Assembly: GCF_024172125.1 (NCBI RefSeq)
Contig: NZ_JAMZEA010000002.1
Location: 186,001-250,000, forward strand
Length of the DNA stretch: 64,000 nt
Origin: Actinomadura rupiterrae
Lineage (GTDB): Bacteria; Actinomycetota; Actinomycetes; Streptosporangiales; Streptosporangiaceae
Direction of reading: 5' to 3'
Part shown: piece after piece, positions 17,101 to 26,167 of the stretch
Layout of the letters: each line of letters starts with the position of its first letter
How positions within the stretch are numbered: position 1 is the stretch's first letter
Notes under the pieces: generated by a model
Database searches by the model: none
The model's input: the letters and a program-made list of their open reading frames with translations, nothing else
Told to the model about the DNA's origin: nothing
Position numbers and translations under genes: made by a program

Positions 17101-20100
17101 GGGCAGCGCCGCGCGCTGGACCGCGCCTACGCGCGCGCCGGGGTGGACCCGGCGCGGGTCGGCCTGATCGAGGCGCACGGCACCGGCACCGAGGTCGGCG
17201 ACCGGACGGAGCTGGCCACCCTCACCGAGACGTTCACCGCGGCCGGGGCCGCGCCGGGCAGCGTCACGCTCGGCTCGGTCAAGTCCCAGATCGGGCACAC
17301 CAAGTGCGCCGCCGGGCTGGCCGGGCTGATCAAGACCGCGTACGCGCTGCACCACGGCGTCCTGCCCGGGACGCTGCACCTCACCGAGCCGAACCGCGCG
17401 TGGGACGCGTCGTCCAGCCCGTTCGCGTTCGGCCGGACGGCCCGTCCGTGGGCGGCCGCGCCGGGCGACCGGATCGCGGGCCTGTCCGGGTTCGGGTTCG
17501 GCGGGTCCAACTTCCACGCCGTCCTCGCCGGGTACGACGGCGCGCCCGAGCCGGTGTCCGGGCTGGCCTGCTGGCCCGCCGAGCTGCTGCTGGTCCGCGG
17601 CGCGGACCGGAACGCCGCCCGCGCCGAGATGGACCGGCTCGCCGCGCTGGCGGACGCGCCGGGCGCCCGGCTGCGCGACCTCGCCCGGACGGCCGCCGAG
17701 CCCGGCCCGGACTCCGTGCAGGTCGCGATCGTCGCGTCCGGCATCGCCGACCTGCGCCGCAAGCTCGACGCGGCGCGCTCCTTCCGCGCCGGGCCGGGCG
17801 TGTTCGTCGCGCCGGGCAGACCGGGCCGCGGGAAGGCCAGGGAGCCCGGCAAGGTCGCGTTCCTGTACCCGGGGCAGGGCAGCCAGCGGCCGAACATGCT
17901 CGCCGACCTGTTCGTCGCGTTCCCGCGGCTCCAGCGCCTGCTGCGGCTCGCGGACGGGAAGTACGCGCCGGCCATGTTCCCGCCCGCCGCGTTCACCCCG
18001 GAGGACGAGCGCGCCCAGCGCGAGGCGATCACCGACACGAGGATCGCGCAGCCCGCGCTCGGCATCGCGGGCCTCGCCGCGCACCGGCTGCTGACCGAGC
18101 TGGGCGTCCGGCCCGACCTCGCCGCCGGGCACAGCTACGGCGAGCTGGTCGCGCTCGCCGCGGCCGGCGTGTTCGGCGAGGACGACCTGGTCGGGCTGTC
18201 GGCCGCGCGCGCCGAGGCGATCCTCGCCGCCGCCGGCGGCCACGGCGACGACCCCGGCGCGATGGCCGCCTGCGCCGGGACGCTGGAGGAGGTGCGCGCC
18301 GCCGTCGCGGGCATCTCCGAGCTGGTCGTCGCCAACCACAACGGACCCCGCCAGGTCGTCGTCTCCGGCTCGACGCCCGCGCTGGAGCAGGCGCTCAAGG
18401 CGCTGTCGGAGCGCGGGATCGCCGCCACCCGGATCCCGGTCGCGGCGGCCTTCCACAGCCCGCTCGTCGGCGGCGCCGCCGCGGCCCTGCGCGCCGAGCT
18501 TTCTCGCTGCGACCTGCGCTCGCCCGCCTTCCCGGTCTGGTCCAACACCACGGCCGCGCCCTACGACAGCGAGCCCGCGGGCCTGCGCGCCACGCTCGCC
18601 GGGCAGGTCGCCGCGCCGGTCCGGTTCGTCGAGCAGATCGAGGCGATGTACGCGGCGGGCGCGCGGGTGTTCGTCGAGGCGGGCCCTGGCCGGGTGCTGA
18701 CCCGGCTGGTCGGCGAGATCCTCGGCGACCGCCCGCACACGGCCGTGGCCTGCGACGCGCCCGGCGAGGACGGCATCGAGCGGCTGCTGCTCGCGCTCGC
18801 CGAGCTGGCCGTCGCGGGCGTCCCGGTCGACGCCGCCGCGCTGTTCGCCGGGCGCGACGCCCGCGTCCTGTCGGCCGCCGACCCGCCCGCCGTGCCCGGC
18901 TGGATCGTCAACGGCCACCTCGTCCGCACCGCCGACGGCGCCTACCTGGCCAACGGGCTGCGCCCGGCCGAACGCGTCTCGTCCCCCTCGGGAGGAACCA
19001 TGGCACCCGCCACCCCGGACGACCCGGCCGCCGGGTCCGCGCCCCAGCAGGACCCGGTGCACCTCGCCGTCCTGGAGTACCTGCGCAGCAGCCGCGAGCT
19101 GGTCGCCGCCCAGCGCGACGTCGTGCTCGGCCTGCTCGGCGCCCGGACCGCGGCGTCCGCGCTGCCCGCGCCGCCGCCGCCCGTCCCGGCGCCGCGCTCG
19201 GTGCTGTCGGGGCATGTCGTCCCGCAGAGCTTCGCCAACCCGCAGAGTCCCGCCGGTTCGCAGGGCCCCGCCGATTCGCCGTCCGCGCCGAGGGCCGGGA
19301 CGTCCACCCGGCCGGACGTCCCGGCCGGGCCCGCCGTCCTCGGCCCGGACGGGATCCGCGCTGCGGTTCTGTCGGTGATCGGCGCGCGGACCGGCTACCC
19401 CGAGCCGATGCTCGGCGCGGACCTCGACCTGGAGGCCGACCTGTCGATCGACTCCATCAAGCGCACCGAGATCATCGGGGAGCTGGCCGAGCGGGTCGGG
19501 CTCGCCGCGGCCGGCGCGCGGCTGGACGAGGCGATCGTCGAGCAGCTCGCCCGGATCAAGACCATCGGCGAGATCGTCGCCTGGATCGGCGACCGGCTCA
19601 CCGAGCCGAAGGCCGCCCGGCCCTCCGAGCCGAAGGGCGCCCGCTCCGCCGAGCCGAAGAGCACCCGGTCCGCCGAGCCGAAGGCCGCCCGCTCCGAGCC
19701 GAAAGGGGACCGCCGTGCCGAGCCGGGGGACATCCGGTCGGCCGCGCAGGTGAGCGCGCCGGAAGGACCCGAGGCGGACGAGCAGGCCGTCCCGCCGGTG
19801 CGGCAGATCGTCCGGATGCGGGAGCTGGCGCCGCTGCCCACTCCAGACGTCGTGCCCGGACGGTTCGAGGGCCGCACGTTCGTGATCGTCGACGACGGCT
19901 GCGGGATCGCGCTGGAGCTGGCCGCGCTGCTGGAGCAGCAGGGCGCCCGCGTCCGGACGCCGCTGGACGCCGGCGGCCCCTGCGACGGCCTGATCCACCT
20001 CGCCGCGCTCCGGCCGGGCGGCGGGCCGGTGCTGCCCGGCGCGTACGCCGGGATCCGGGAGGCGCTGCTGACCGGACCGCGCTGGCTCGTCCTCGGCACC

Positions 20101-21504
20101 GGCGCGGGCGGCGCGTTCGGCCGCGGCTTCGACGGCGGCGTCGGCGACCCGACGCCGGGCGCGGGCCTGCGCGGCCTCGCCCGGACGCTCGCCCGCGAGT
20201 TCCCCGAGACGCTCGTCCGGGCCGTCGACGTCGACACCAAGGACAGCCCGCGCGCCATCGCGCTGCGCCTGCTGGCCGAGATGCTGGCGCCCGGCGAGCC
20301 GGTCGTGGTCGGGCACGACGGCGACGTCCGGCGCGGGCTGTCGGTCGTCCGCGCGGAGCTGCCCCCGGTCCGGTCGGCCACGCCCGGCCTCGGCCCGGAC
20401 GGCGTCGTGCTGCTCACCGGCGGCGCGCGCGGCATCACCGCGCGGATCGCGCTGGAGCTGGCCCGCACGACCGGCTGCCGGGTCGAGCTGCTGGGCCGCA
20501 CGCCCGAGCCCGCCGCCGAGGACCCCGAGCTCGCGGACGCGCCGGACCGGCCCGCGCTGCGCCGCGCGCTGGTCGCGCAGGGCGGCCGGACGCCCGCCGA
20601 GATCGAGGCGCGGATCCGTTCCGTGCTGGCCTCGCGGGAGATCCGCGCGAACCTCGCCGCGCTGCGCGAGCACGCCGCCGCCGTCCGGTACCACCCGGTG
20701 GACGTGCGGGACGCGCAGGCCGTCCGGGCCGTGGTGGAGGACGTCTACAACCGGCACGGCCGCCTCGACGGCGTCGTGCACGGAGCCGGGCTGCTGGAGG
20801 ACCGGCTCGTCCGCGACAAGGCGCCCGACTCGTTCGACCGGGTGTACCGGACGAAGGTGGACGGCGCGTCCGCGCTCGCCGCCGCCGTCCGTCCCGACCT
20901 GCGGTTCTTCGTGGTGTTCGGCAGCGTCGCCGGGGTGTACGGGAACCGGGGGCAGGCCGACTACGCCGCCGCCAACGACGCCTGCGACACGCTCGCCCGC
21001 GTCTGGCGGACCGAGCTGCGCGGCCGCGTCCTGGTCGCCGACTGGGGCCCGTGGGCCGGGGGCGGCATGGTGTCGCTGGAGCTCGCCCGCGAGTACGCGA
21101 GGCGCGGTGTCGGGCTCCTCGACCCGGACGCCGCCGTCGCCGCGCTGATGCACGAGATCGCCGCCGGTGATGACGTCCAGGTCGTCCTGTCCGCCCCCCT
21201 CACCGACCCCGCCGACACGACCGCGCCCCTCGCCGACCGCGCTGAGACGGCCGCCTGCCTCGCCGACCGCGCTGAGACGGCCGCGCCCCTCACCGAGCAG
21301 GACGGCCCGGCCCGGCCCTTCGTCGACCCCGCCGGGACGACCGTGCCCCTTGCCGACTCCGACAGGACGGCCGGGGTTCACGCTGACCCCGTTGGGACGG
21401 GCGAGGGCGTGGGGGACGGTGAGGGCTCGGCCGGGGCGGGCGGCGGGGAGCCTGCCGGGGGAGCCGCCAGGGGAGCCGGGGGAGCCGCCGGAGCCGCCTC
21501 GTGA
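14149..21504 (+). CDS. Iterative type I synthase: enoylreductase-like/KS/AT/ACP/KR (PfaA/PfaD-like fusion)
   Basis: 2451 aa. Residues about 25-640 form two nitronate-monooxygenase/PfaD-like TIM-barrel units; the second has the hallmark LECGGHVG with His456. Then KS 688-1120 (Cys875, His1010, His1050), AT 1238-1545 (GHSYGEL, Ser1329; AAFHSP suits malonyl), one ACP 1735-1815 (DLSIDSIKR, Ser1769), an EPK-repeat linker, and KR 2085-2350 (TGGARGIT, Tyr2272). The C-terminus is a low-complexity repeat tail. PUFA synthases normally have five or more tandem ACPs and a separate PfaD; a single ACP plus a fused reductase is distinctive. ATG 14149 is chosen because homology begins just after it. The stop overlaps the next start. 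Confidence 0.88.
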   Translation: MAAEVGPGGVAGGVPGGRSRRPGVEVVGVGPFGRPAPHLAAAVCRAGGLGVLDLGTDRAAALAALADLARWWRGGFGVRVPAGCGVRPDELPDQARTVLLDAASLEETAGYARGRRLLAEVVDAAEAYEALDAGADGLIARGCEAGGRVGELTTFVLLQLLLADAAIGVPVLAAGGIGPHTAAAAVAGGAAGVVLDVQLALVRECELPRDVADALRAMDGGETRVTGGHRIYTRPDLPDFELDGLTPAEANTRLGASGLHMKALPVGQDGFLAAALGDRYRTAGGVVQAVRDEVDAHLRAALAARPLAPRDNPPGAPISRDYPVVQGPMTRVSDRSSFAAAIAQDGGLPFLALALMGGDEVRDLLTDTADRLGDRPWGVGVLGFAPPEVREAQIAAVLAARPPYALIAGGRPSQAAPLEEAGISTYLHVPSPGLLDRFLAEGARKFVFEGLECGGHVGPRASFPLWEAQVQRLLDFTDKTPDAADGMSVLFAGGIHDERSAAMVAALAGPLAERGADVRVLMGTAYLFTYEAVAAGAILPGFQQAAVECAGTTLLETSPGHATRCARTPYVEAFEQARRELEAAGTTRRRMWEQLEELNLGRLRIAAKGLRRGPGGGALQSVEPADQAREGMYMIGQVAALRTATTSITGLHEQVTTGALRFLEARAEALGLTAAEPAPEAAAEADPMDIAIVGIGCVFPEAGDAAEYWANIVRGVDAISEVPAGRWDPSVYFDPNSTGGEKTPSKWGGFVPDVPFDAFAYGIPPNSLSSVEPMQLLALEVAARALRDAGYDERPFDRSRTSVFFGAEAGTELGTAYSTRAILPKYYGEVPPGVDGQLPKLTEDSVPGVLTNVIAGRIANRFDLGGANYTVDAACAASLAALDAACKELAAGTSDMVLCGGADLHNSIYDFLLFSSVHALSRKGRCATFDAGADGIALGEGVACVVLKRLADAERDGDRIYAVVKSVAGSSDGRSLGLTAPRAEGQRRALDRAYARAGVDPARVGLIEAHGTGTEVGDRTELATLTETFTAAGAAPGSVTLGSVKSQIGHTKCAAGLAGLIKTAYALHHGVLPGTLHLTEPNRAWDASSSPFAFGRTARPWAAAPGDRIAGLSGFGFGGSNFHAVLAGYDGAPEPVSGLACWPAELLLVRGADRNAARAEMDRLAALADAPGARLRDLARTAAEPGPDSVQVAIVASGIADLRRKLDAARSFRAGPGVFVAPGRPGRGKAREPGKVAFLYPGQGSQRPNMLADLFVAFPRLQRLLRLADGKYAPAMFPPAAFTPEDERAQREAITDTRIAQPALGIAGLAAHRLLTELGVRPDLAAGHSYGELVALAAAGVFGEDDLVGLSAARAEAILAAAGGHGDDPGAMAACAGTLEEVRAAVAGISELVVANHNGPRQVVVSGSTPALEQALKALSERGIAATRIPVAAAFHSPLVGGAAAALRAELSRCDLRSPAFPVWSNTTAAPYDSEPAGLRATLAGQVAAPVRFVEQIEAMYAAGARVFVEAGPGRVLTRLVGEILGDRPHTAVACDAPGEDGIERLLLALAELAVAGVPVDAAALFAGRDARVLSAADPPAVPGWIVNGHLVRTADGAYLANGLRPAERVSSPSGGTMAPATPDDPAAGSAPQQDPVHLAVLEYLRSSRELVAAQRDVVLGLLGARTAASALPAPPPPVPAPRSVLSGHVVPQSFANPQSPAGSQGPADSPSAPRAGTSTRPDVPAGPAVLGPDGIRAAVLSVIGARTGYPEPMLGADLDLEADLSIDSIKRTEIIGELAERVGLAAAGARLDEAIVEQLARIKTIGEIVAWIGDRLTEPKAARPSEPKGARSAEPKSTRSAEPKAARSEPKGDRRAEPGDIRSAAQVSAPEGPEADEQAVPPVRQIVRMRELAPLPTPDVVPGRFEGRTFVIVDDGCGIALELAALLEQQGARVRTPLDAGGPCDGLIHLAALRPGGGPVLPGAYAGIREALLTGPRWLVLGTGAGGAFGRGFDGGVGDPTPGAGLRGLARTLAREFPETLVRAVDVDTKDSPRAIALRLLAEMLAPGEPVVVGHDGDVRRGLSVVRAELPPVRSATPGLGPDGVVLLTGGARGITARIALELARTTGCRVELLGRTPEPAAEDPELADAPDRPALRRALVAQGGRTPAEIEARIRSVLASREIRANLAALREHAAAVRYHPVDVRDAQAVRAVVEDVYNRHGRLDGVVHGAGLLEDRLVRDKAPDSFDRVYRTKVDGASALAAAVRPDLRFFVVFGSVAGVYGNRGQADYAAANDACDTLARVWRTELRGRVLVADWGPWAGGGMVSLELAREYARRGVGLLDPDAAVAALMHEIAAGDDVQVVLSAPLTDPADTTAPLADRAETAACLADRAETAAPLTEQDGPARPFVDPAGTTVPLADSDRTAGVHADPVGTGEGVGDGEGSAGAGGGEPAGGAARGAGGAAGAAS
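19603..19735. repeat. 24-bp repeat encoding EPKxARxx units in the ACP-KR linker
   Basis: Five to six copies of an 8-residue unit starting EPK (EPKAARPS, EPKGARSA, EPKSTRSA and variants) lie between the ACP and KR domains from residue 1819. It is an in-frame tandem duplication that lengthens a flexible hinge. Confidence 0.85.
21190..21500. repeat. Repeat-derived low-complexity tail of the large synthase
   Basis: After the KR domain the protein ends in about 100 residues made of duplicated LADRAETAA-like units followed by a Gly/Ala/Glu-rich run. The DNA shows two near-identical copies around 21230-21290 (CTCGCCGACCGCGCTGAGAC). No folded domain is recognisable. Confidence 0.7.
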
Positions 21505-24500
21505 CAGGCGGCGAGCCGATCGCGGTCGTCGGCCTCGGCGCGGTCTACCCCGCGGCGGGGTCGGCGGCGGAGCTGTGGGCGAACGTCCGGGCCGGGGTGG
21601 ACGCGATCACCGACGTCCCGCCGCACCGCTGGGACCCCGCGCTCTACCACGACCCGGCCGCCTTCCACGGCACGCCGCGGTCCGACCGGTTCTACTGCCG
21701 GCGCGGCGGCTTCGTGGACGAGCTGGCCACCGCCGACGCGGCCCGGTTCGGGATCATGCCGAACGCGGTGCCCGGGATCGAGCCGGACCAGCTGCTCGCG
21801 CTCCGCACGGCCGCCGAGGCGATCGCGGACGCGGGCGGCGACGAGCGCCTCCCGGACCGGACGCGCGTCGGGGTCGTGCTCGGCCGCGGCAGCTACATCG
21901 GCCCCGGCATGGCCCGCTTCGACCAGCGGGTCGGAGCGTTCCACCAGATCGCGGCGATCCTGACCGACCTGCTGCCGGACCTGCCCGCCGACCGGGTGGA
22001 GCAGATCCGGGACGCGTTCCGGTCCCGGCTCGGCCCGGACACGCCGGAGCTGTCCGCCGGGATCGTCCCGAACTTCGCCGCGTCCCGCGTCGCGAACCGC
22101 TTCGACCTGCGCGGCCCCGCGTACACGGTGGACGCGGCGTGCGCGTCGTCGCTGCTCGCGGTCGAGCACGCGGTGCGGGCGCTGCGCTCGGGGCAGTGCG
22201 ACGCGATGCTCGCCGGGGCCGTCCACCACTCCCACCACGTCACGCTGTGGAGCCTGTTCAGCCAGCTCAAGGCGCTGTCGCCGAGCGGGGTGATCCGCCC
22301 GCTGGACCGCGCCGCCGACGGCACGCTGCTGTCGGAGGGCACCGGCATGGCGCTGCTGAAGCGGCTGCCGGACGCGCTGCGCGCGGGCGACAAGATCTAC
22401 GCGGTGATCCGCGGCGCCGGGTCGTCCAGCGACGGGCGCGCGGCCGGGCTGCTGAGCCCGCTGGTGGACGGCCAGGTCCTCGCGCTCGAACGCGCCTGGG
22501 CGGACGCCGGGCTCGACCCGTCCGCGCCGGACGCGGTCGGCCTGGTGGAGGCGCACGCCACCGGCACACCCACCGGGGACGAGGCGGAGCTGGCCACGCT
22601 GCGCCGCGTGTTCGGCGACCGGGGGAGCCCGCTGCACGTCGGCACGGTCAAGTCGATGATCGGGCACGCGATGCCCGCCGCCGGGATGGCCGGGCTGATC
22701 AAGGCCGCGTGCGCGCTGCGCGACGCCGTCCTGCCGCCGACGCTGCACGTCACCGAGCCGCATCCGGCGATGGCCGGGACGCGGCTGGTGCCCGTCCGCG
22801 AGGCGGCGGAGTGGGAGCGTCCGGCGGGCGGCCCGCGCCGCGCGGTCGTGAACGCCTTCGGGTTCGGCGGGGCGAACGCCCAGATCGTCCTGGAGGAGGC
22901 CCCGGCGGCGTCGAAGGCCCACCTCGGCCCCCTGCGGCTGCGCGGCGGTGAGGGAGAGCGGGCGGCCGGCCTGCGCGGCGAGGGCGGGGAGCGGGTGCTG
23001 CGGCTGGCCGCGCGCGACGCCGCCGCGCTCGCCGCGCTGCTGGACGCGCCGGACGAGGAGCTGCTCGCGCACTGCGACCGCGAACCGGACGACCTGCCCT
23101 GCCGCCTCGCGATCGTCGGCCCGGACGCCCGCAAGCTCAAGCTCGCCCGCGCCGTCGCCGAGCGCGGCACCCCCTGGCGCGGCCGCGGCGACCTCTGGTT
23201 CACGCCGCGGCCGCTGCTCGCCTCGGGCGGCCGGCTGGCGTTCCTGTTCCCGGGCTTCGAGCCCGCCTTCGCGCCGCGCGTGGACGACGTCGCCGACCAC
23301 TTCGGCCTCGCCCGCCCCGAGCTGACCGGGCGCACCGACCTGCTCGGGCACGCCGCCGACGTGATCGCGGTCGGCCGGCTGCTCGCCGCCGCGCTCGCCG
23401 GGCTCGGCATCCGCCCCGACCTCGCCGCCGGGCACAGCCTCGGCGAGTGGACCGCGATGATCGTCGCCGGGATGTACCGGCCGGACGCCGCCGACACCTT
23501 CATCGGCATGCTCGACCCCGCCGAACTGAGGATCCCGGACGTCGCGTACGGCGCGCTCGGCTGCGGCGCCGACCGCGCCCTGGAGGAGCTCGGCGCCCGC
23601 GCCGACGTGGTCGTCAGCCACGACAACTGCCCGCACCAGTCGGTCATCTGCGGCGAGCCCGGGGCCGTCCGGGAGATCCTGCGGCGGCTCGGCTCCGAAG
23701 GCGTGCTGGGCCAGGAGTTGCCGTTCCGCACCGGCTTCCACACGCCGATGGCCGAAACCCTCCTGGACCAGCTGCGGCACGCGTTCCGCGCGATGGACAT
23801 CAACCCGGTTCCGGACATCCCGCTCTGGTCGGCGACGACCGTCGGGCCGTTCCCGCAGACCGAGGCGGAGATCCGCGAGCTGGTCCTCCGGCACCTGCTG
23901 GAACCGGTCCGGTTCAGCGAGCTGACCGAGGAGCTGTACGGCGCGGGCGTCCGCGCGTTCGTGCAGGTCGGGCCGGGCAGCATCACCGGGTTCGTGGGGG
24001 ACCGGCTCGGCGACCGCGAGCACCTGGCGATGGCCGTGAACGTCCCGCAGCGGGACGGCTTGGCGCAGCTCCGCCGCGTCGCCGCCGCGCTCTGGGCCGA
24101 GGGGCACGGCGCGGGCCCGGCCGCCGCGCCGCCGGTCGTGCCGACCGGGCCCGATGCGGTCCGGCTCGATCTCGGGGTCCCGGTCGTCCGGCTGGACGGG
24201 GCCGTCCCGCCGCTGACCCTCCCCGGTTCGCGGGCCGGGCGCGAGCAGGCGCGGCCGCCGCTGCCGCCGTCCGACCCGGTGACCGCCGAGCTGGACGCGC
24301 TGCTTCGCGAGGCCGTGGACAGCGCCACCCACGTGCTCGACGCGTTCCAGAGCGGCGCGTCCGCGCGGCCGGTGCCGCCGCTCGTCCCCTCGCAGCCGAG
24401 ACCGACCGAGCTGACCGTCCCGCGCGTGTTCTCGCTGGACGCGATGCCGTACGTCATGGACCACTGCCTGATCCCGCAGCCGGTCGGCTGGCCCGACCCG

Positions 24501-25805
24501 TCCGACCGGTTCCCCGTCGTGCCGCTGACCACGCTCCTGGAGGTCATGGCGGACGCCGCGCGCGAGCTGTTCCCGCACCTGGTCTGCGTGGGGCTGGAGC
24601 ACGTCCGCGCGATGCGCTGGGTCACCGCCGACCCGCCCACCGAGACCGAGATCTCGGCCCGGCTCGTGGCGGCGACCGGCGACGGCGTCCACAAGGTCGA
24701 GGTCGTCATCAAGGGCCACACCGACGGGATCGTCGTCCTCGCGCCCCGGTACCCGTCGCCGCCGCGGCCGGACCGCCGGCAGCTGACCGGCGAGTACCCG
24801 CCGCACGTGAGCGCCGAGCGGTTCTACTCCGAGCGCTGGATGTTCCACGGGCCGCTCTACCAGGGCGTCGCCGAGATCACCGCGCTCGCCTCCGACGGCC
24901 TGCGCGGCGTGCTGACCTCGCTGCCCACGCCCGGCGCGCTGATGGACAACGTCGGCCAGCTCTGCGGGCACTGGATCCAGGTGAACGGCGACAAGGACCA
25001 GACCGTCTTCCCGACCGGCATCGAGCGCGTCACCTGGTACGGCCCGCTGCCGCCGCCCGGCGAGCTGCTCCCGGTGACCGTCCGGAACCGCGCCATGACC
25101 GCCACCACGCTCCGCTACGACTGCGAGATCACCGGCGCGGACGGTCGGGTCTGGTGCCGCGTCGAGGGCTGGTCGACGCACCGCTTCTACACCGACGAGC
25201 CGATCTGGCGGATGAAGTTCACCCCGGAGGTGTCCGGCACCGCCGAGCCGCAGCCCGAGGGCTGGGTGCTCGCCCGCAAGCACTGGGACAACGGGTCCTC
25301 GCGCGACCTGCTCATGCGGCAGTACCTCAACGCCGCCGAGCGCCGCGAGTACGACGCGCTCACCCCGCGCGAGCAGGGCCCGTGGCTGCTCGGCCGGATC
25401 GCCGCCAAGGACGCCGTCCGGCACTGGCTCTGGGAACGCGGCCACGGCCCGCTGTTCCCCGCCGAGGTGACGATCAGCGACGGCGCGCCCGGGCGGCCCC
25501 GCGCGACCGGCGCGTTCGAGTCGCCCGCGCTCGCGGTCGGCTCGACCGACGAGCTGGGGGTCGCGCTCGTCCGGGACGCGGGCCGGCCGTGCCGCATCGA
25601 GATCACCCGCGTGGACCTCGCGCCGGGCGGCGGGACGGCCCGTCCGCCGGGCGCGGCGGCGCGCGAGTTCGACGGCCACACCGTGACCTGGACGCTCCCG
25701 GATGCTCCGCCCGCCGACGACCTGCGCACGGCCGCCGACCTCGCGGACGAACCGGACGACGACGGAGACGCCTTCAACCGCAACAAGGGGGAGAACAGCA
25801 CATGA
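21501..25805 (+). CDS. Second type I synthase subunit: KS/AT/DH/PPTase-like
   Basis: 1434 aa. KS 1-465 has Cys214 (VDAACASSL), His352 (EAHATGT) and His389 (IGHAMPAAG), so it looks active rather than a chain-length factor. AT about 560-860 has GHSLGEW (Ser646) and FHTPM. A double-hotdog dehydratase lies at about 970-1265, with His988 in MDHCLIP and Asp1149 in ALMDNVGQL. The C-terminus (about 1255-1405) resembles an AcpS/Sfp-like phosphopantetheinyl transferase (GRIAAKDAVRHWLW, then GRPRATG), with Asp replacing the usual Glu. GTG overlaps the upstream stop and the ATGA junction continues into the ACP gene, so the two synthases and the ACP are probably made together. Confidence 0.85.
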   Translation: MTGGEPIAVVGLGAVYPAAGSAAELWANVRAGVDAITDVPPHRWDPALYHDPAAFHGTPRSDRFYCRRGGFVDELATADAARFGIMPNAVPGIEPDQLLALRTAAEAIADAGGDERLPDRTRVGVVLGRGSYIGPGMARFDQRVGAFHQIAAILTDLLPDLPADRVEQIRDAFRSRLGPDTPELSAGIVPNFAASRVANRFDLRGPAYTVDAACASSLLAVEHAVRALRSGQCDAMLAGAVHHSHHVTLWSLFSQLKALSPSGVIRPLDRAADGTLLSEGTGMALLKRLPDALRAGDKIYAVIRGAGSSSDGRAAGLLSPLVDGQVLALERAWADAGLDPSAPDAVGLVEAHATGTPTGDEAELATLRRVFGDRGSPLHVGTVKSMIGHAMPAAGMAGLIKAACALRDAVLPPTLHVTEPHPAMAGTRLVPVREAAEWERPAGGPRRAVVNAFGFGGANAQIVLEEAPAASKAHLGPLRLRGGEGERAAGLRGEGGERVLRLAARDAAALAALLDAPDEELLAHCDREPDDLPCRLAIVGPDARKLKLARAVAERGTPWRGRGDLWFTPRPLLASGGRLAFLFPGFEPAFAPRVDDVADHFGLARPELTGRTDLLGHAADVIAVGRLLAAALAGLGIRPDLAAGHSLGEWTAMIVAGMYRPDAADTFIGMLDPAELRIPDVAYGALGCGADRALEELGARADVVVSHDNCPHQSVICGEPGAVREILRRLGSEGVLGQELPFRTGFHTPMAETLLDQLRHAFRAMDINPVPDIPLWSATTVGPFPQTEAEIRELVLRHLLEPVRFSELTEELYGAGVRAFVQVGPGSITGFVGDRLGDREHLAMAVNVPQRDGLAQLRRVAAALWAEGHGAGPAAAPPVVPTGPDAVRLDLGVPVVRLDGAVPPLTLPGSRAGREQARPPLPPSDPVTAELDALLREAVDSATHVLDAFQSGASARPVPPLVPSQPRPTELTVPRVFSLDAMPYVMDHCLIPQPVGWPDPSDRFPVVPLTTLLEVMADAARELFPHLVCVGLEHVRAMRWVTADPPTETEISARLVAATGDGVHKVEVVIKGHTDGIVVLAPRYPSPPRPDRRQLTGEYPPHVSAERFYSERWMFHGPLYQGVAEITALASDGLRGVLTSLPTPGALMDNVGQLCGHWIQVNGDKDQTVFPTGIERVTWYGPLPPPGELLPVTVRNRAMTATTLRYDCEITGADGRVWCRVEGWSTHRFYTDEPIWRMKFTPEVSGTAEPQPEGWVLARKHWDNGSSRDLLMRQYLNAAERREYDALTPREQGPWLLGRIAAKDAVRHWLWERGHGPLFPAEVTISDGAPGRPRATGAFESPALAVGSTDELGVALVRDAGRPCRIEITRVDLAPGGGTARPPGAAAREFDGHTVTWTLPDAPPADDLRTAADLADEPDDDGDAFNRNKGENST

Positions 25806-26158
25806 CCGCTGGAAACGACGTCCTGGACGAGGTCGTGGCGATGCTGGCCGAGGTCGTCGGGGAGGACTTCCTGCTGGAGCAGGAGGTCGGCCCGGACACC
25901 TCCTTCAACGACGACCTCGCGCTGGAGAGCATCGAGTTCGTCGCGCTCGCCGAGAAGCTCCAGCTCCGGTACGGCGCGCGGATCGAGTTCGCCGCGTTCA
26001 TCGCCGGGATGGACCTCGACCAGATCATGGCCATGACGGTCGGCGACCTCACCACCTACATCGAGTCCCGCCTGGCCGCCTCGGGCCCGGGCGACGCGCC
26101 GGGTGGCGGCCCGGGCGCCGGTTCGGAGGCTTCCGTCCCGTCCGGCGCGTACGCGTAG
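25802..26158 (+). CDS. Free-standing acyl carrier protein
   Basis: 118 aa, acidic. The carrier motif is DDLALESIEFVALAEKL with Ser43 as the phosphopantetheine site; SIEF fits the usual D/E-S-[LI]-E/D-F form. A helix-rich ACP fold spans about 5-85, then a Gly/Pro/Ala tail. It overlaps the KS/AT/DH gene by ATGA. It may carry the starter or finished acyl chain for the flanking hydrolases, since the large synthase holds only one internal ACP. Confidence 0.88.
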   Translation: MTAGNDVLDEVVAMLAEVVGEDFLLEQEVGPDTSFNDDLALESIEFVALAEKLQLRYGARIEFAAFIAGMDLDQIMAMTVGDLTTYIESRLAASGPGDAPGGGPGAGSEASVPSGAYA

Positions 26159-26167
26159 GGGACGGCC

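Noticed and set aside
12634..21381. Very long open frame on the minus strand across the large synthase
   Set aside because: It mirrors the strong codon bias of the plus-strand synthase, shows no domain pattern, and reads as Arg/Gly/Val-rich low-complexity sequence. High GC routinely leaves such frames open.
14149..25805. Enediyne-type iterative polyketide synthase
   Set aside because: Enediyne synthases carry KS-AT-ACP-KR-DH-PPTase on one chain with characteristic companion genes. Here the domains are split over two proteins, a reductase is fused and no enediyne companion genes are visible.
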